A DNA stretch of 64,000 nt from Asterias amurensis. Lineage: Eukaryota; Echinodermata; Asteroidea; Forcipulatida; Asteriidae. The stretch is taken from assembly GCF_032118995.1 (NCBI RefSeq), contig NC_092651.1, positions 15,811,349 to 15,875,348 on the forward strand. The letters run 5' to 3'. The notes beneath the pieces were generated by a model that had not been told where the DNA came from, ran no database searches, and was given only the letters and a program-made list of their open reading frames with translations. Position 1 is the first letter of the stretch. Each line of letters begins with the position of its first letter. Positions 29,987 through 41,050 of this stretch are shown piece by piece. Position numbers and translations under genes: made by a program.

Positions 29987-32900
29987 TTAGTTTAATTCTA
30001 ATTGCCTTTTAAGAATTTGGTCCACAAGCTCCCTAACAACATCATAGCATTTTCCGCTTTGTGCAAGCTTTTTAAGAAGATCTGCAACGGTGAATTGTGC
30101 CTTTTTTGTAGCAGCAACTTGATTCAAAACTTCCTCAGCAGTTCTCATGTGACGTATTTGATCACCCTTGAAGTCAAAAAGCTCAGCCATCTTGCCATAG
30201 TGAAACCTCTTAGAATTATCCACAATCTCAGGTCGTTCATGCAACTTAAGGTTCAGCAAGTCTATATCCTCTCGGTGCATGGACGCCAACTCCATATCTA
30301 CAGCATCAGGATAATTCAGAAAGCAAATAAATACTTCTTTTTTTTATATTCTTTTTTTTATGCAAGTTCGCCCCAAACAACGCTAAAAAGTAAAATCCAC
30401 TCTAGTAAGGGTCAACAAGAAGAAAATGATTAAACATGAAAATAACTCAGGAGAGCTGGAGGCAGGAATTGGTATTCCCCTTAAAACAGTCTTGATTGTA
30501 GGATGGAGGAAAACATCCACTATGCAAGGAGTTCCAAAAAGATGCAGTACGTGGAATAAAGCTGTTGGAATGGCTCTTTGTTAAATTGTCTGTTTGTTCT
30601 ACATCTCTCTTTGTTCTACATCTCAACAAATTAAGCTTGTTTATACAGAGAATGTATTAACACATTAATATTTAAGTTTAATAACTCCACATTAAAACTA
30701 AGTAATTAAAAAGCCATTGTATACAACAAATAAATATAACAATAACACACATACCATTAGTCGCATCACAAGCCTGTTCGAGATTACTGTCAAATTCAAA
30801 ATCTGGGACAATTTGGTTCACAAGCTTCCTAACAACGTCATAGCATTTCCTACTTTTTTCAAGTATGTCAAGAAGATCTGCAACAGTGAACCGTTCCTTT
30901 TTTGTAGCAGCAACCCGATTAAAAACATCCTCAGCATTTTTCATTTGACGTATTTCGTCATCGCTGAAGCAAAAAAGCTCAGCCAACTTCCCGTAGTGAA
31001 ACTTGTCAGAAGTCTTCATATGCTCCGGTTTTTCATCCAACATGCTGTTCAGAGAGTCCATTACTTTCCAGTGCATGGACTCCTCATAGGTAGCTGCAGC
31101 ATAAGGAAGCAAAAAAATACAAGTTTGTTCATAGAGACTGTAATATTGAAAATGTAACTCTACATGAAAACCAAGGGATTATCAAGACATTGTTACATTG
31201 AATAGGAAGGTTTAGCCGCACGTTATGCGAGCAAAATTGTGTTGTTTCTAGTTGACGCCACCACTTTGGGCTTATTTCATGCTCACGTATGACGTCTGCA
31301 CGTACGTAACTGACGTCTGCACGTACGTAACTGACGTGAGAAATGAAATTTTAACGTATGAGATTGTTAAAATCTCTGACGTTCACGTTCACACTCGTGT
31401 AACCTGCAGCTAAACCACCCTAAAAAATAATAATAACACACATACCTTTAGCCTTAACGAGAGCCTGTATGAGTTTACTGTCAAATTCAGCATCCTGCGA
31501 AAATAATTTGTAATATAAATAAGTGCAAAGCCTACTCATCATACAAGTATTTCTATAGAACTGCTTGAACGAAAATGAACAAGTCGTGAACTTTGCTGAA
31601 TATTTATTTTTGAACTGTTTTCAAACAATAAGGAAATCGAGTCATATGACTATAAAAATATTTTAATTGTATTTTAAAAACCAATCATTTTGAATACCCT
31701 TATCCAGTGCTTTTCTGAAAGATTCGCGAAAAGCTCAGTTACATCATATTTGGGAGCTCCAATTTGTATAGCAGCTTTGTTGCAGCATGGAGGTACAACA
31801 AAGCAAACTCCCAAACACAACGTCAAAGCATTGTCATTTTGACGCGCGTCATCAACGACAGAAGTGTTTTATTTTTTTTAAACCTTGAGGTTAGGGCCTT
31901 TCTTTCTTTTCAGAACTGAAAATTCTCCTGAAAAATCCGAAAAATCTACTCCACTGTAGTAGAATTTATATATATAGCAAGACAGTTCTCTAAAGAACAA
32001 ACATTACGGCAAACCAAATACATTGATACCTCACCATGCAATGCCTCAAATCACATATATTTCAGAAATACAATACTATAAAAACCAGCACTTTTCCCTG
32101 CAAGAGTTGTTTCGTATGGTTGCTCCTTGTGGTTTTGTTTAGTTTTGATTATCTTTCTTGTGGTTTTTTAACTGCCGTTTCTGTTGCTTTTTAAAATATT
32201 GTTTCTATTTCGTGTCAAGCGCCTTGAAGCCTGGCATAAGGCGCTACATAAATACTCTTTTATCATTGTTATTATTATTCCCCTATCAGTTCCAATGTCT
32301 TTATCATGCTGAGCTTCAAATCTTACTTATCTTACTCATGGCATATTCACACAAGGAAAACTTACATTTGAGCCACCATTGTTTTTGAAAAGAGAAATCA
32401 TGAGCAGATGGAAACTCCCAGGCTAAAGGGTTGATTAAGAAAATTGTACACACATGTGGCTTTATTTCCTTGTTTTGCCAACATTTGCCAGCCCCCTCCT
32501 CCAGCCTCAAGACTGCTTGCATGGTCAATTCAGGTGGTACAACATATACAGGACTTGCGTCATTCCTGTCTTGCTGTATGGCTCAGAAGCATGGACCCTC
32601 CTCAAATACTACCTCAATCGACTAGAATTGTTCCACATAAAGTGTCAACGATCGATTCTCGGCCTCCAGTGATTCCACTTCGTCAACACTGATGAGGTCG
32701 CCCAAAGAACATGTCTGCCCCCCATCAACCAACTAAATCAACGCCGCTCCGCCTTCTTCGGTCATGTTGCTCGCCTGGCCGACAACATCCCAGCTAAAAA
32801 AGCTCTAGGCATCGCCATCAATCTAGGGGAGGCCTAGCACTGGCTACTGGCTGGAAGAGACCTAGAGGCCGCCCTTGATCATCCGGGGCCCAACAACTTG

Positions 32901-35900
32901 GCCGGCCTAGCGAAATCGACCACACATGGCGTGAGGCTGTAGGATGTGGAAAAGACAAAACATGATTTTACCTGAGATTCAGCTATCTGAGGGTCAGAAT
33001 GTCTTGATCCCTGTGAGTGGGAGTCAACATGACTGTTGGAGTCTCCCTCAGAGTTTCCATGACCTTCACTAGAGTCTATACTGCCTGACGCAGTTGCAAG
33101 ACCTTCTTGGCTCTCTTGGGTTGGTAACTCCCCTTCATGGTCCACAAAGGGTGTGGCTCCCTGTCGCGCGACGTCCACTTTTGAGGGGTCAATTTCACCC
33201 CCCCCATGATATCTTATTGGAGGGTTTTCTATAACAAAATCAAAATTAACAATGGTTTCAGAAGTGAGTAATACTTAACAGTTTGTTCACATTTGCTCCT
33301 TATATAAAAATATAAAAAAATAAAAATTACTTGGACGAGGGTAGGCTTAGTAAGAGCTATCACCGATATTATAAAAAAATAAAAAAATAATTTTATACAA
33401 GGAGCAAATGTGAACAATAGCCCAACAGACATTAACACGGTCAATAAACAGAATGAAATTTAAATCAGACTGAAGGATATTAAAGGAAAAACTCTGATGG
33501 GCTAATCAAATGGTTCACTGCAGCTCAGATTTACCAGAAAAGAACAACAGAAAAACAAAGATATATGGTATCAAGGAAACACTGAATTATGTAAGAAGGA
33601 GGTGTCCATGCACACGGCATTTAAATGACTGAATCCCTTCCTCAGTAATGTTGCCAACAACAGAGACAGGAAGACTGTTCCATAGGGGGACGGCAGTGTG
33701 GATGAAGCTTCTGTCCAAGCAGCGAGTTCTTGCGGCTGGCAAAGAGAGAGCATGTTCAGGCAATGAAACGCTGAAGCGGGTTGCACGACGTCTTGAGTGT
33801 GTCATTGTATGTGGTTCCAATGCCTCTTTGTGCTTTATTTAATTAGCTTCATGGAGAAAAAAATGCTCTCATTCAAATTTTAGAACCTGCAAGTATCAAT
33901 CACATGAACCATTCCAAAACAAGGGGCTGTGCCTGGCCGTGAGATAAAATGTGACTCATGTCCAGTGCTAGCTCTACATACATGCAAAATAATGAAAAAA
34001 ATGCAAACGTACAGAGCTCAGGATGGATTTCACAAAGAGTTAAGACTATTCTTATCTTGAGTTAGGACGAGTTACTCGTCTTTAAGACCGTGGACACTAT
34101 TGGTAATTGTCAAAGACTAGTCTTCACAGTTGGTGTATCTCAATGTATGCATAAAATAACAAACCTGTGAAAATTTGAGCTCAATCGGTCATTGAAGTTG
34201 TGAGATATTAATGAAAGAAAAAACACCCTTGTCACACCATGGTCACACGAAGTTGTGTGCTTTCAGATGCTTGATTTCGAGCCCTCATTTTCTAAATCTG
34301 AGGTCTCAAAATCAAAGGTTTGTTATTTTATATATAAGTTGTGATACAAGTGTTGGCCTTGGGCAATACTGTTTACCAAAAGTGTCAACTGGCTTTAAGT
34401 GATAGACCACTGAGCTATCTAGCCCTATGTTGGCGATGTCCCTATTTTGTCAATAACTTTTTTTCGGGTGTGTTCTTTAATTCGGAGGTTGTTGGTTCGA
34501 ATACCACACTCTGCAAACTTTGTATTGTTCAAGCTTACCCAGTCAATTTTGCTTATGGTCTATCACTTTATATTTGAAATAAAAAGTCACATCCTCTTAA
34601 GAGGATACCCTGGCTGATACTTCCCAGGTTGCAATGAACAATTCCACAGTTAAAGTTGCATGGCTTCCGACTCACACCCCTGAACAAAGAAATGTTGACA
34701 AAATAGGGAGATCACCAACAAAAGGCTACATAGCTTGTTGGTTGGTAGAGTGCCAGAGGTTGTTGGTTCACATCCCACTCAAATAAATTTTTCTGTGATC
34801 AACCCCAACTTAAATAAATACAAAAATGACTTTGCAAAGACTTGACATGGCAAAATAAGGGTTTTCCATGACCAACGCTCAAGCTTCCTTACTTTCCAAG
34901 TTTAGCTGTCACCAGCTGTAAAGGGATTAATCCATCAAGTAACAAGTATCAAGTGACCTTTTATTACCTGTTATTGTAACTTCACAAGGTTTATCCCCTG
35001 GAGGTGTGTCAGTGTTGTCAGATTCTTCCTCCATTGAGATGCCTTTAGAATCATTCACTTCATCTTCTGGTGGATTTATCTCTGAAACAATATTAAGAAG
35101 AAAAAAAATTGAGAATACAAAAAAACAACGGGTTCATACGGACGTAAAATGACTTTAATAAAATAGGGAAAGACTTTTCAAAGATTTTCGATGGAAAAAT
35201 TAAGGTTTTCCGCCCCAATTCATACTATGTTGTTTTCATTTCTTTCTCAGTTTTTCTTATACAAATAGTATTACCACCATCATGTGGCATGTCATGGCCT
35301 AGCGATGAAGAGCACCGGATTCAAACACCGGTGTCTCTGATCAGCAGTGTCCTTAAGCAAGACACTTAACCATGATGCTTCGCCCTTCAGATGGGATGAA
35401 AGCCGTTGGTCCTGAGTGCTGGTAACGCACGTACAATAACACAGTGCTCTTATTGTAAAGAGGAGGAGTTCCCCCCGGTGTTCCTGGTTTGATTGGCAGC
35501 ATATTGCGCCACAACACCTTAAAGGAACACATTGCCTTGGATCGGTCGAGTTGGTCTTTGAAAAGCGTCCTGTAACCGTTTGTTATAAAATTGATATGGT
35601 TAGAAAGATGTAAAAGTAAAATACAATGATCTACACAAATATGCCTCGAAATTGCGTGGTTTTCGTATTACCTCGTCGACAAACACGGTCGGCCAACCGT
35701 GTTAGTCCGCGACGTGAAAGGAAAACCGTGCAATTTTGATTGATACTTGTGTGGATCATTATGTTCTACTTTTAAAACATCTTTCTCACCATATGCATTT
35801 CATAACAAACGGTTTCAAATGCTTTTCATAGACCAACTCGACCAATCCAAGGCAACGTGTTCCTTTAAAGAACTATTATTATAAATGTAGTCTCACATAT

Positions 35901-38900
35901 CTTGCAGGAAGTACTGCGTGTTAAAACGCCAGGAGTGTCACTGAGCGGCGGATATGCACACTATATAAGAAACCACTTGCATTAATCGTGTTAATATCAT
36001 AAAAGTTGTTGCCCCTTTACCTATTGTAACTCGAGGATCACATGTAGGTTTCAGCAGAGCTTCCTCGGTTGGGCGGCTATTACGATCGTTCTTCTTATCT
36101 GGAACAGGCTTGTATCGATGCCCACAGAAATCAAAACACCGGCGCAAACTTTTTGGGGGTAAACAAAAGACCAAAGCAACCACTGCGATGACTATTAGAA
36201 AGATTACCAGCACAACAATCCCAATTATGACCAGTGGATTCAAAGATGTCGTCGAGTTTGTTATAGGTTCTTCAGTAGTGACATCAATGACTGGTGGTTC
36301 TTGAATAGATGGAGTAGGACTTGGACATAGGAGCGAGCATTCTTCATAGAGATCTCTGCGGTTCTCTTCGGCACATTTTGCACAATGATCATCTCGCTCA
36401 TTGTAACGAAAATAGCTGTTGATAAACATCAATGTAACAGATATTACAAACATTCACGGACATTGACAATCTTGATGTCACTCACTCACTCACTCGGTCG
36501 CCCACTTGATGTACATTTATAGAAACCCAATGAAAGACTATAGAGGGCGCCAAGAGGGAGCAAAATGTAAAATGACCTGGGGTCAATTTCATGGCTCTGC
36601 TTACCGCCAAGTTCTGCGCTCATAATCACCATTCTCTGCTTGCAGGGTAGGCTGTGCGCTAGCTGTATAAGCGGAGAATTCCTAACAACATGGAGTGCAA
36701 AAGCGCACAAGCTGAAATTCACTGCTAACCTGAAAAATATGCTTGACGTCATCGCGGAATTCACTGCTTCCGCAAGCGCTGATTCTGAGCTTACGGTAAG
36801 CAGAGCCATGAAACTTGGCCCGATTGGTCTGCTCATGAAGTAAAATGTTACTATTAGGAAACATACAGGAGGATAAGATAAGAAGGAAGTCTTGACATGG
36901 ACTAGGTCAATCCTATGAAAAATAATTCTGTGAAAGTCAACTTTTTCTTGATTTTATTTAGAAACTTGTTGTCTATGCTGACAAAGTTACATATTTACCA
37001 TTTGATGCAGAGACAGTTGTTATGATTTTGCATTATTTACCTACACTACCATTAAATTCTAATTTAAAGTTTTAAAAGTTTGTCCAGCCCTCAAAGTCTT
37101 AACTTAGACATTTTTCTAAAGTGCAGCCATCTTGATATTCTTCAATTCAAAACGATGCAACCAAACCGAGGCTGGAATGCGAAACAGTCTGGTTCCTTTG
37201 TGTACAATGGATACTTGAGAGTTGAACTCCTCATGCATCATCAAAATGTGCCAGATTCTGGCACATTTTAATGAACAAATTTCGGGGGATATGAGCGAGC
37301 AAGGCATGCTGGGGAAAAATGGTGCGGCAAGACTGATCACCCCAGGGAACGAGTAGAGGTAATTAATATTAATAATAAACAACAAGTTCTTATAAAGCGC
37401 ACTTCACAATAACTGTCTCAATGCGCTTTACATAGGTCCCCTGGTAATTGGGCAAATAACATTCCTATAACCTTTCTCAGCTCCCTGGAGAGTATACAAC
37501 CTGGGCAATCGTAGCGCTCTAAAGGCTTTTTTCATACCCAATATCAAACTCTACCCATCCCAGGTACCCATCTATATCCCTGGATGAAGAGAAGCAATAA
37601 TAGTAAAGTATCTTGATCGAGGACACAAGTGTCCAGACTGCGACCAGCGATGATTTCACCAAACTCTTCCTAACTTAGGACTAGTCCTAGGCAGTGCTAA
37701 GAGATAGGACTAGTCTTAAGTTAGAACGAGTAACACCTGGTTCAGACAGACGCTCCAGAGTCACGCTGTACCAAATAGATTGGGAGCGACTCTAGGTCGA
37801 CCCAAAAACATTTTGGTTTCAGACAGGCATACTTAACATAACATTTACATTAGGTTCGGCTCATGACAAGATCGCATCTGAAACAATGGCGCTCCAGAGT
37901 CGTTCAGAACGACTGCAACAGTCGATCTTTCGACTTCTAGCACGTCAAGTTGCTCTGTTTCAGACGACGAACTTGTCATGCACCTTAATTCAATAATTTG
38001 GTTCGGCGGGACTCTGGAGCGCCCGCCTGTCTGAAACGGGTGTTACTTGTCCGAACTTAAGACTAGTGCTAACTCTTAGCACTGCCTAGGACTATGTCCT
38101 AAGTGAGTTTGGTGAAATCTACAGCCGAACCCACACTCCGATGACTTACCCACACTTGCACCGGCCACACTTGCGGTCCGTTGTTGATGTACAAGGTACA
38201 GCATCCTCCATTGTGTTGGAGCAGATGCGACATGATCTGCACATCTCCATAGAATCATCATCAGAGAAGTGGCCATCTGGACAGACCCTACAGACTGCAT
38301 TCAAACCCTGACCTTGGCCACATATCTATCAATAAAAACATAAATAATAATAGCAATACAGGTCTAATACTTCCTGGAAGCAACAAAGGCGATCATGCCT
38401 CCGTTACCTATGATCATTGCCTTGGTGCCCTTGAAATGCTCCAGTAGAAATGTACAATATCCCCATAGGGTGCCCTTTACCAACAAGAAGAAAATGCCCT
38501 GGTGCCCTTGTCCTTTTGAAAACGAAGCATACAGGCTTGATAATAATAGTAATAACCAGTTTTTATATAACGCTTTTCACACATGAAGGGCGCCTCAAAG
38601 CACACCAACATTAATACCCCTGGGCCCAATTTCATAGAGCTGCTAAGCACAAAAACTTGCTTAGCATGAAATTTCTTCCTTGATAAAAACAGGATTACCA
38701 ACCAAATTTCCATTTGTTGGATATTGCTTGTTACTGGTATTCAGCTGTTGTTTGCTTATCCTGAAAATCATGTGGAAATTTGGTTGGTAATCCTGTTTTT
38801 ATCAAGGCAGAAATTTCATGCTAAGCAAATTATTTTGCTCAGCAGCTCTAGGAAATTGGGCCCTGGTCTATGGGCTAGATAGCTCAGTTGGTAGAGTGCC

Positions 38901-40636
38901 AGCATATTAATTCGGTTGGAGGTTCCAATCCCGCTGCGATCAATTTTGCTTTGTTCATCTGAAAATTAACTTAAACCTGTTACACCCAAGTTAAGTCCAG
39001 TTCTTACGATGGTGTCATTTAAAAACATGCATGAAATGATTTGATTCGTTTTACCTTGCAAAGGGAAACCAAAACAAAATTTGCATTCAAACTAAAAGAA
39101 TTAGGTCCTATCACTGTTGACAGTTAAAAACCTTATGAAGGCAAGTTGCCTGTGAGTGTGACTTCAATTGTTTATTTCTTACCTCTGAAAGACCATAGCC
39201 ACTTCTGCATGACGGACATGTTGTGCACTGGGTACCGTCAAAATATACCTGATGGTAAAAGCAATAATGTTACTGACATTTATGAAAGAGAGAAAGACAT
39301 CAAACCTGAAATTGTGCTTACACAAAAATAAAATTCAACTATTTAAAGACATTTCTGATTCCCTCCACCTTGTACATTGTAGAGCATTGGGTCCTGTTCA
39401 GAATCATGACATACTTTTAGGAAAACATCTCAAAAGTCGGAAGGAAGGAACATTCTTTTTGGAACGGTAGAGTAACAGGAAGTCTGCGGGCGTATACCTG
39501 GACCAGATGACCACAATCCTTTGGATTGTTCACAATGCACTCCCTAAAGGCAAAGTGAACCTGTTGGTTTTTTCAGAACGGTTCAATTGTTTTAAAGACA
39601 CTGGACAGTATGGACACTATTGGTAACTGTCAAATACCAGTATTCTCACTTGGTGTACCTGAAGATATGTATAAAAAAACAAGCCTGTGAGCATTTGAGC
39701 TCAATCGGTCATCGAAGTTGCGAGATAATAATGCAAGAAAAGCAACCTGGTCACACGAAGTTGTGTGCTTTCACATGCTTGATTTCGAGACCTCAAATTC
39801 TGAATCTGAGGTCTCGAAATCAAATTCGTGTAAAATTACTTCTTTCTAGAAAACTGCGTTACTTCAGAGAGAGCCGTTTTCCACAATGTTTTTATACTAT
39901 CAAAAGCTCCCCATTACTCGAAACCAAGTAAGGTTTTATGCTAATAATTATTTTGAGTAATTACCAATAGTGTCCACTGCCTTCAAACCCCAATAAAACT
40001 AAGTTTGATTTCAAACGTTGGTCGTGTTTTTGAGAACACAACAGATGAATGTAAAAGTCAGGCATTATTCCATCCGTGAAAAAAACCCTTTTTGTTAAAT
40101 ACAACTTGGGGTGGCAATGACCTAGAGTAGACCTTACTCTACGAGTAGACCCAGTAACATGGGGCCCTGTACTCCTTTTTTTGAAATTTGGTAATTGTAC
40201 GACCGGTAGTGACAAAATTTCGAAAAAAGACTCCCCAGTTACTGTGTGTAGCTATGATCAAACATTGTGGGGGTGTGTACATGGTACTCCTAGAACTACG
40301 CGGTTCTACGAGGTCTCCCATTATGGGAAATGATAGCGGAACGAAACCACATAGTTCTTAACTTCTACCTAGCAGTATACACAGACCCAGTAAGGGCACA
40401 GACTCCTTTTATAGAAAGTTAGTCATGGTACGACCGATAATGACAAAATTTTGAAAAAAGAGTACAGCGTTCATGCCGTTTGTTTAATTTTTTTCTCTGA
40501 CTGACTCACTGAGCGCAAAGTCAATCAGAAATCAGCCTCAAGTAGTCCAAAATATCATGCATGACTAACTAATGAAATAACCTCATACCACAACAAGGTA
40601 AAGCAGTCCAATATACAGACAAGACGTCGTCTTCAT
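29987..40636 (-). CDS. TNF-receptor-like protein with two tandem death domains
   Basis: Exons in coding order: 40636-40589, 39560-39498, 39248-39183, 38325-38150, 36415-36021, 35081-34968, 33228-32972, 31494-31446, 31093-30755, 30297-29987; 1818 nt, 605 residues. Signal peptide MKTTSCLYIGLLYLVV; Cys-rich repeats at ~22-148 (VYFDGTQCTTCPSCRSGYGL, AVCRVCPDGHFSDDDS, CGRCKCG). TM helix at 179-202 (LVIIGIVVLVIFLIVIAVVA). Residues ~250-373 are an acidic Ser/Glu/His-rich linker. Death domain 1 is at ~392-485 (FHYGKLAELFCFSDDEI, FTVADLLDILEKSRKCYDVV) and death domain 2 at ~510-600 (FHYGKMAELFDFKGDQI, FTVADLLKKLAQSGKCYDVV); stop TAA at 29989-29987. Known TNF receptors usually carry one death domain, so the tandem pair is unusual. 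Exons 1 and 2 are the least certain; exon 2 was chosen because acceptor AG at 39562-39561 restores phase 0. Confidence 0.82.
30355..30629 (-). mobile_element. LINE reverse-transcriptase 3' end
   Basis: Reverse-strand translation has SNSFIPRTASFWNSLHSG and FPPSYNQDCFKGNTN, the usual last motif of non-LTR reverse transcriptases. Sits in the last intron of the tandem-death-domain receptor; relatives at 8480-8720 and 15420-15545. Confidence 0.65.
31206..31420. repeat. Weak inverted-repeat element with tandem TGACGT units
   Basis: GGTTTAGCCGCA / TGCAGCTAAACCACC outline it. At 31299-31342 a ~21-bp unit, CTGCACGTACGTAACTGACG, occurs twice, giving several CRE-like TGACGT words. Confidence 0.45.
32440..32945 (+). 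mobile_element. LINE reverse-transcriptase C-terminal fragment
   Basis: Translation gives VIPVLLYGSEAWTLLKYYLN, then FHIKCQRSILG, INQLNQRRSAFFGHVARLAD and a final basic KRPRGRP-like stretch, across several frames and with stops. This is the typical end of a non-LTR reverse transcriptase ORF2. It ends about 27 bp from the donor of an exon of the tandem-death-domain receptor. Confidence 0.75.
33284..33417. repeat. Small inverted-repeat element
   Basis: GTTCACATTTGCTCCTTATA and its inverse 100 bp apart, AT-rich centre; 56 bp upstream of an exon of the tandem-death-domain receptor. Confidence 0.6.
33571..33830 (-). mobile_element. LINE reverse-transcriptase C-terminal fragment, second family
   Basis: Reverse-strand translation carries CLDRSFIHTAVPLWNSLPVS followed by GIQSFKCRVHGHLL, the final motif of a reverse transcriptase distinct from the one at 30355-30629. 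Confidence 0.6.
34023..34080. repeat. Foldback repeat, family C, left half only
   Basis: Ends at the family A MITE that begins at 34081; the right half is not found on the other side. Confidence 0.65.
34081..34398. mobile_element. TTAA-flanked MITE, family A, abutting a half palindrome
   Basis: The left end directly follows a half copy of the CACAAAGAGTTA foldback family at 34023-34080; the right part is diverged. Intron of the tandem-death-domain receptor. Confidence 0.7.
34727..34815 (+). mobile_element. tRNA-like SINE fragment
   Basis: ATAGCTTGTTGGTTGGTAGA head and GGTTGTTGGTTCACATCCCA box; a related piece lies at 34400-34585, also in this intron. Confidence 0.45.
35290..35515 (+). mobile_element. 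SINE, GGCCTAGCGATGAAGAGC family
   Basis: tRNA-like head and the body GACACTTAACCATGATGCTTC, GATGGGATGAAAGCCGTTGG. A reverse fragment of the same family is at 20305-20402. Confidence 0.6.
35519..35868. mobile_element. TTAA-flanked palindromic MITE, family B
   Basis: Full-length copy with both termini and TTAA borders, in an intron of the tandem-death-domain receptor, directly after a SINE. Confidence 0.82.
36580..36823. repeat. Inverted-repeat element with CATGGCTCTGCTTACCG ends
   Basis: Left GGTCAATTTCATGGCTCTGC, right inverse ending GCAGAGCCATGAAACTTGG; further arms TGCTTGCAG/CTTGCGGAAG. A half copy is at 55672-55705. Confidence 0.55.
37374..37645 (-). mobile_element. SINE fragment, same family
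   Basis: Reverse fragment containing the body (GCGCTTTACATAGG, CTCCCTGGAGAGTATACA, GACACAAGTGTC) without its head. Confidence 0.6.
37650..38125. repeat. Foldback repeat, family C variant, interrupted
   Basis: Arms carry the variant end TTTCACCAAACTCTTCCTAA; they are separated by a ~310-bp inverted-repeat element at 37736-38044. Confidence 0.7.
37736..38044. mobile_element. Inverted-repeat element nested in a foldback
   Basis: Ends ACCTGGTTCAGACAGACGCT and the inverse of CTGTCTGAAACGGGT share TTCAGACAG; GCTCCAGAGTC recurs near each end and centrally. Non-coding, type unknown. Confidence 0.6.
38376..38533. repeat. Dispersed repeat, CCTTGGTGCCCTTGAAATGCT family
   Basis: Shares CCTTGAAATGCTCCAGTAGA and AAAATGCCCTGGTGCCCTTG with 52848-53013, 60458-60605, and reverse copies at 12512-12700 and 9220-9345. 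Origin unknown. Confidence 0.6.
38625..38865. repeat. Inverted-repeat element, family D
   Basis: Starts GGGCCCAATTTCATAGAGCT and ends CAGCTCTAGGAAATTGGGCC; the arms also share GAAATTTCTTCCTTGATAAA inverted. Confidence 0.75.
38872..38985 (+). mobile_element. tRNA-like SINE, TAGATAGCTCAGTTGGTAGAG head
   Basis: A-box TAGCTCAGTTGGTAGAGTGC at 38878-38897 and B-box-like GGTTCCAATCCC. Follows a family-D repeat without a gap. Related pieces: 7650-7745, 34400-34585 and 34727-34815. Confidence 0.6.
39592..39986. mobile_element. TTAA-flanked MITE, family A
   Basis: Near full-length, with a short duplication of the terminal GGACA..GGACACTATTGG at its left end; first intron of the tandem-death-domain receptor, 31 bp upstream of exon 2. 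Confidence 0.8.
40148..40462. repeat. Two-unit tandem repeat (~240-bp period)
   Basis: ACTCCTTTTTTTGAAATTTG.. at 40170 and ACTCCTTTTATAGAAAGTTA.. at 40403, both followed by a GTACGACCG and GTGACAAAATTT-type block. Confidence 0.5.
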
Positions 40637-41050
40637 TTGTGCTTAGCATGTATCTCTTCAGCAGTTTCTCTATCCATGCGCGAATACCCCACCAACATTC
40701 AATATCACAAAATGGCGACCACCGCCGCCGCTGCAGTGCAGTAACTGTGTTTACCACTCCAACATTGGGTTAACTGTCAATATATGGGCTCCAATTTCTC
40801 CACATAAGTTTCCACTAGTTGTCTTCAGTTCCATTAAAAAGTTACTTTGTATATAAATAAAGTTTCTGAGGTTTAGCACGCTTTTGAAACCTTGTGTTGT
40901 AAGTAAGTTGTATGCTTCTGAAGTCGTCCGTGTGTGCTGTAATGGCCGGTGCGGGGGCGGCCGGTGGGTGGGGGCGGCCGGCGGATACTTGCGCAAACAC
41001 ATTACTCATGGGGAATTCCCGTAGAAATAGAACCTGGGAATTCCCAATTG
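40637..41050 (-). promoter_or_regulatory. GC-rich stretch upstream of the tandem-death-domain receptor
   Basis: Bases 40935-40985 are a run of GGCCGG/GGGGGC boxes in otherwise AT-rich DNA, 300 bp upstream of the receptor start at 40636. Position suits a promoter; no start site can be read from sequence alone. Confidence 0.25.

Noticed and set aside
30717-31157. Open frame of ~146 codons on the plus strand (also 30002-30433)
   Set aside because: Antisense shadows of the two death-domain exons; no homology and no splice structure of their own.
39498-39543. Alternative acceptor (AG at 39545-39544) for exon 2 of the tandem-death-domain receptor
   Set aside because: It leaves the frame inconsistent with the signal-peptide exon ending in phase 0; the acceptor at 39562-39561 restores phase.
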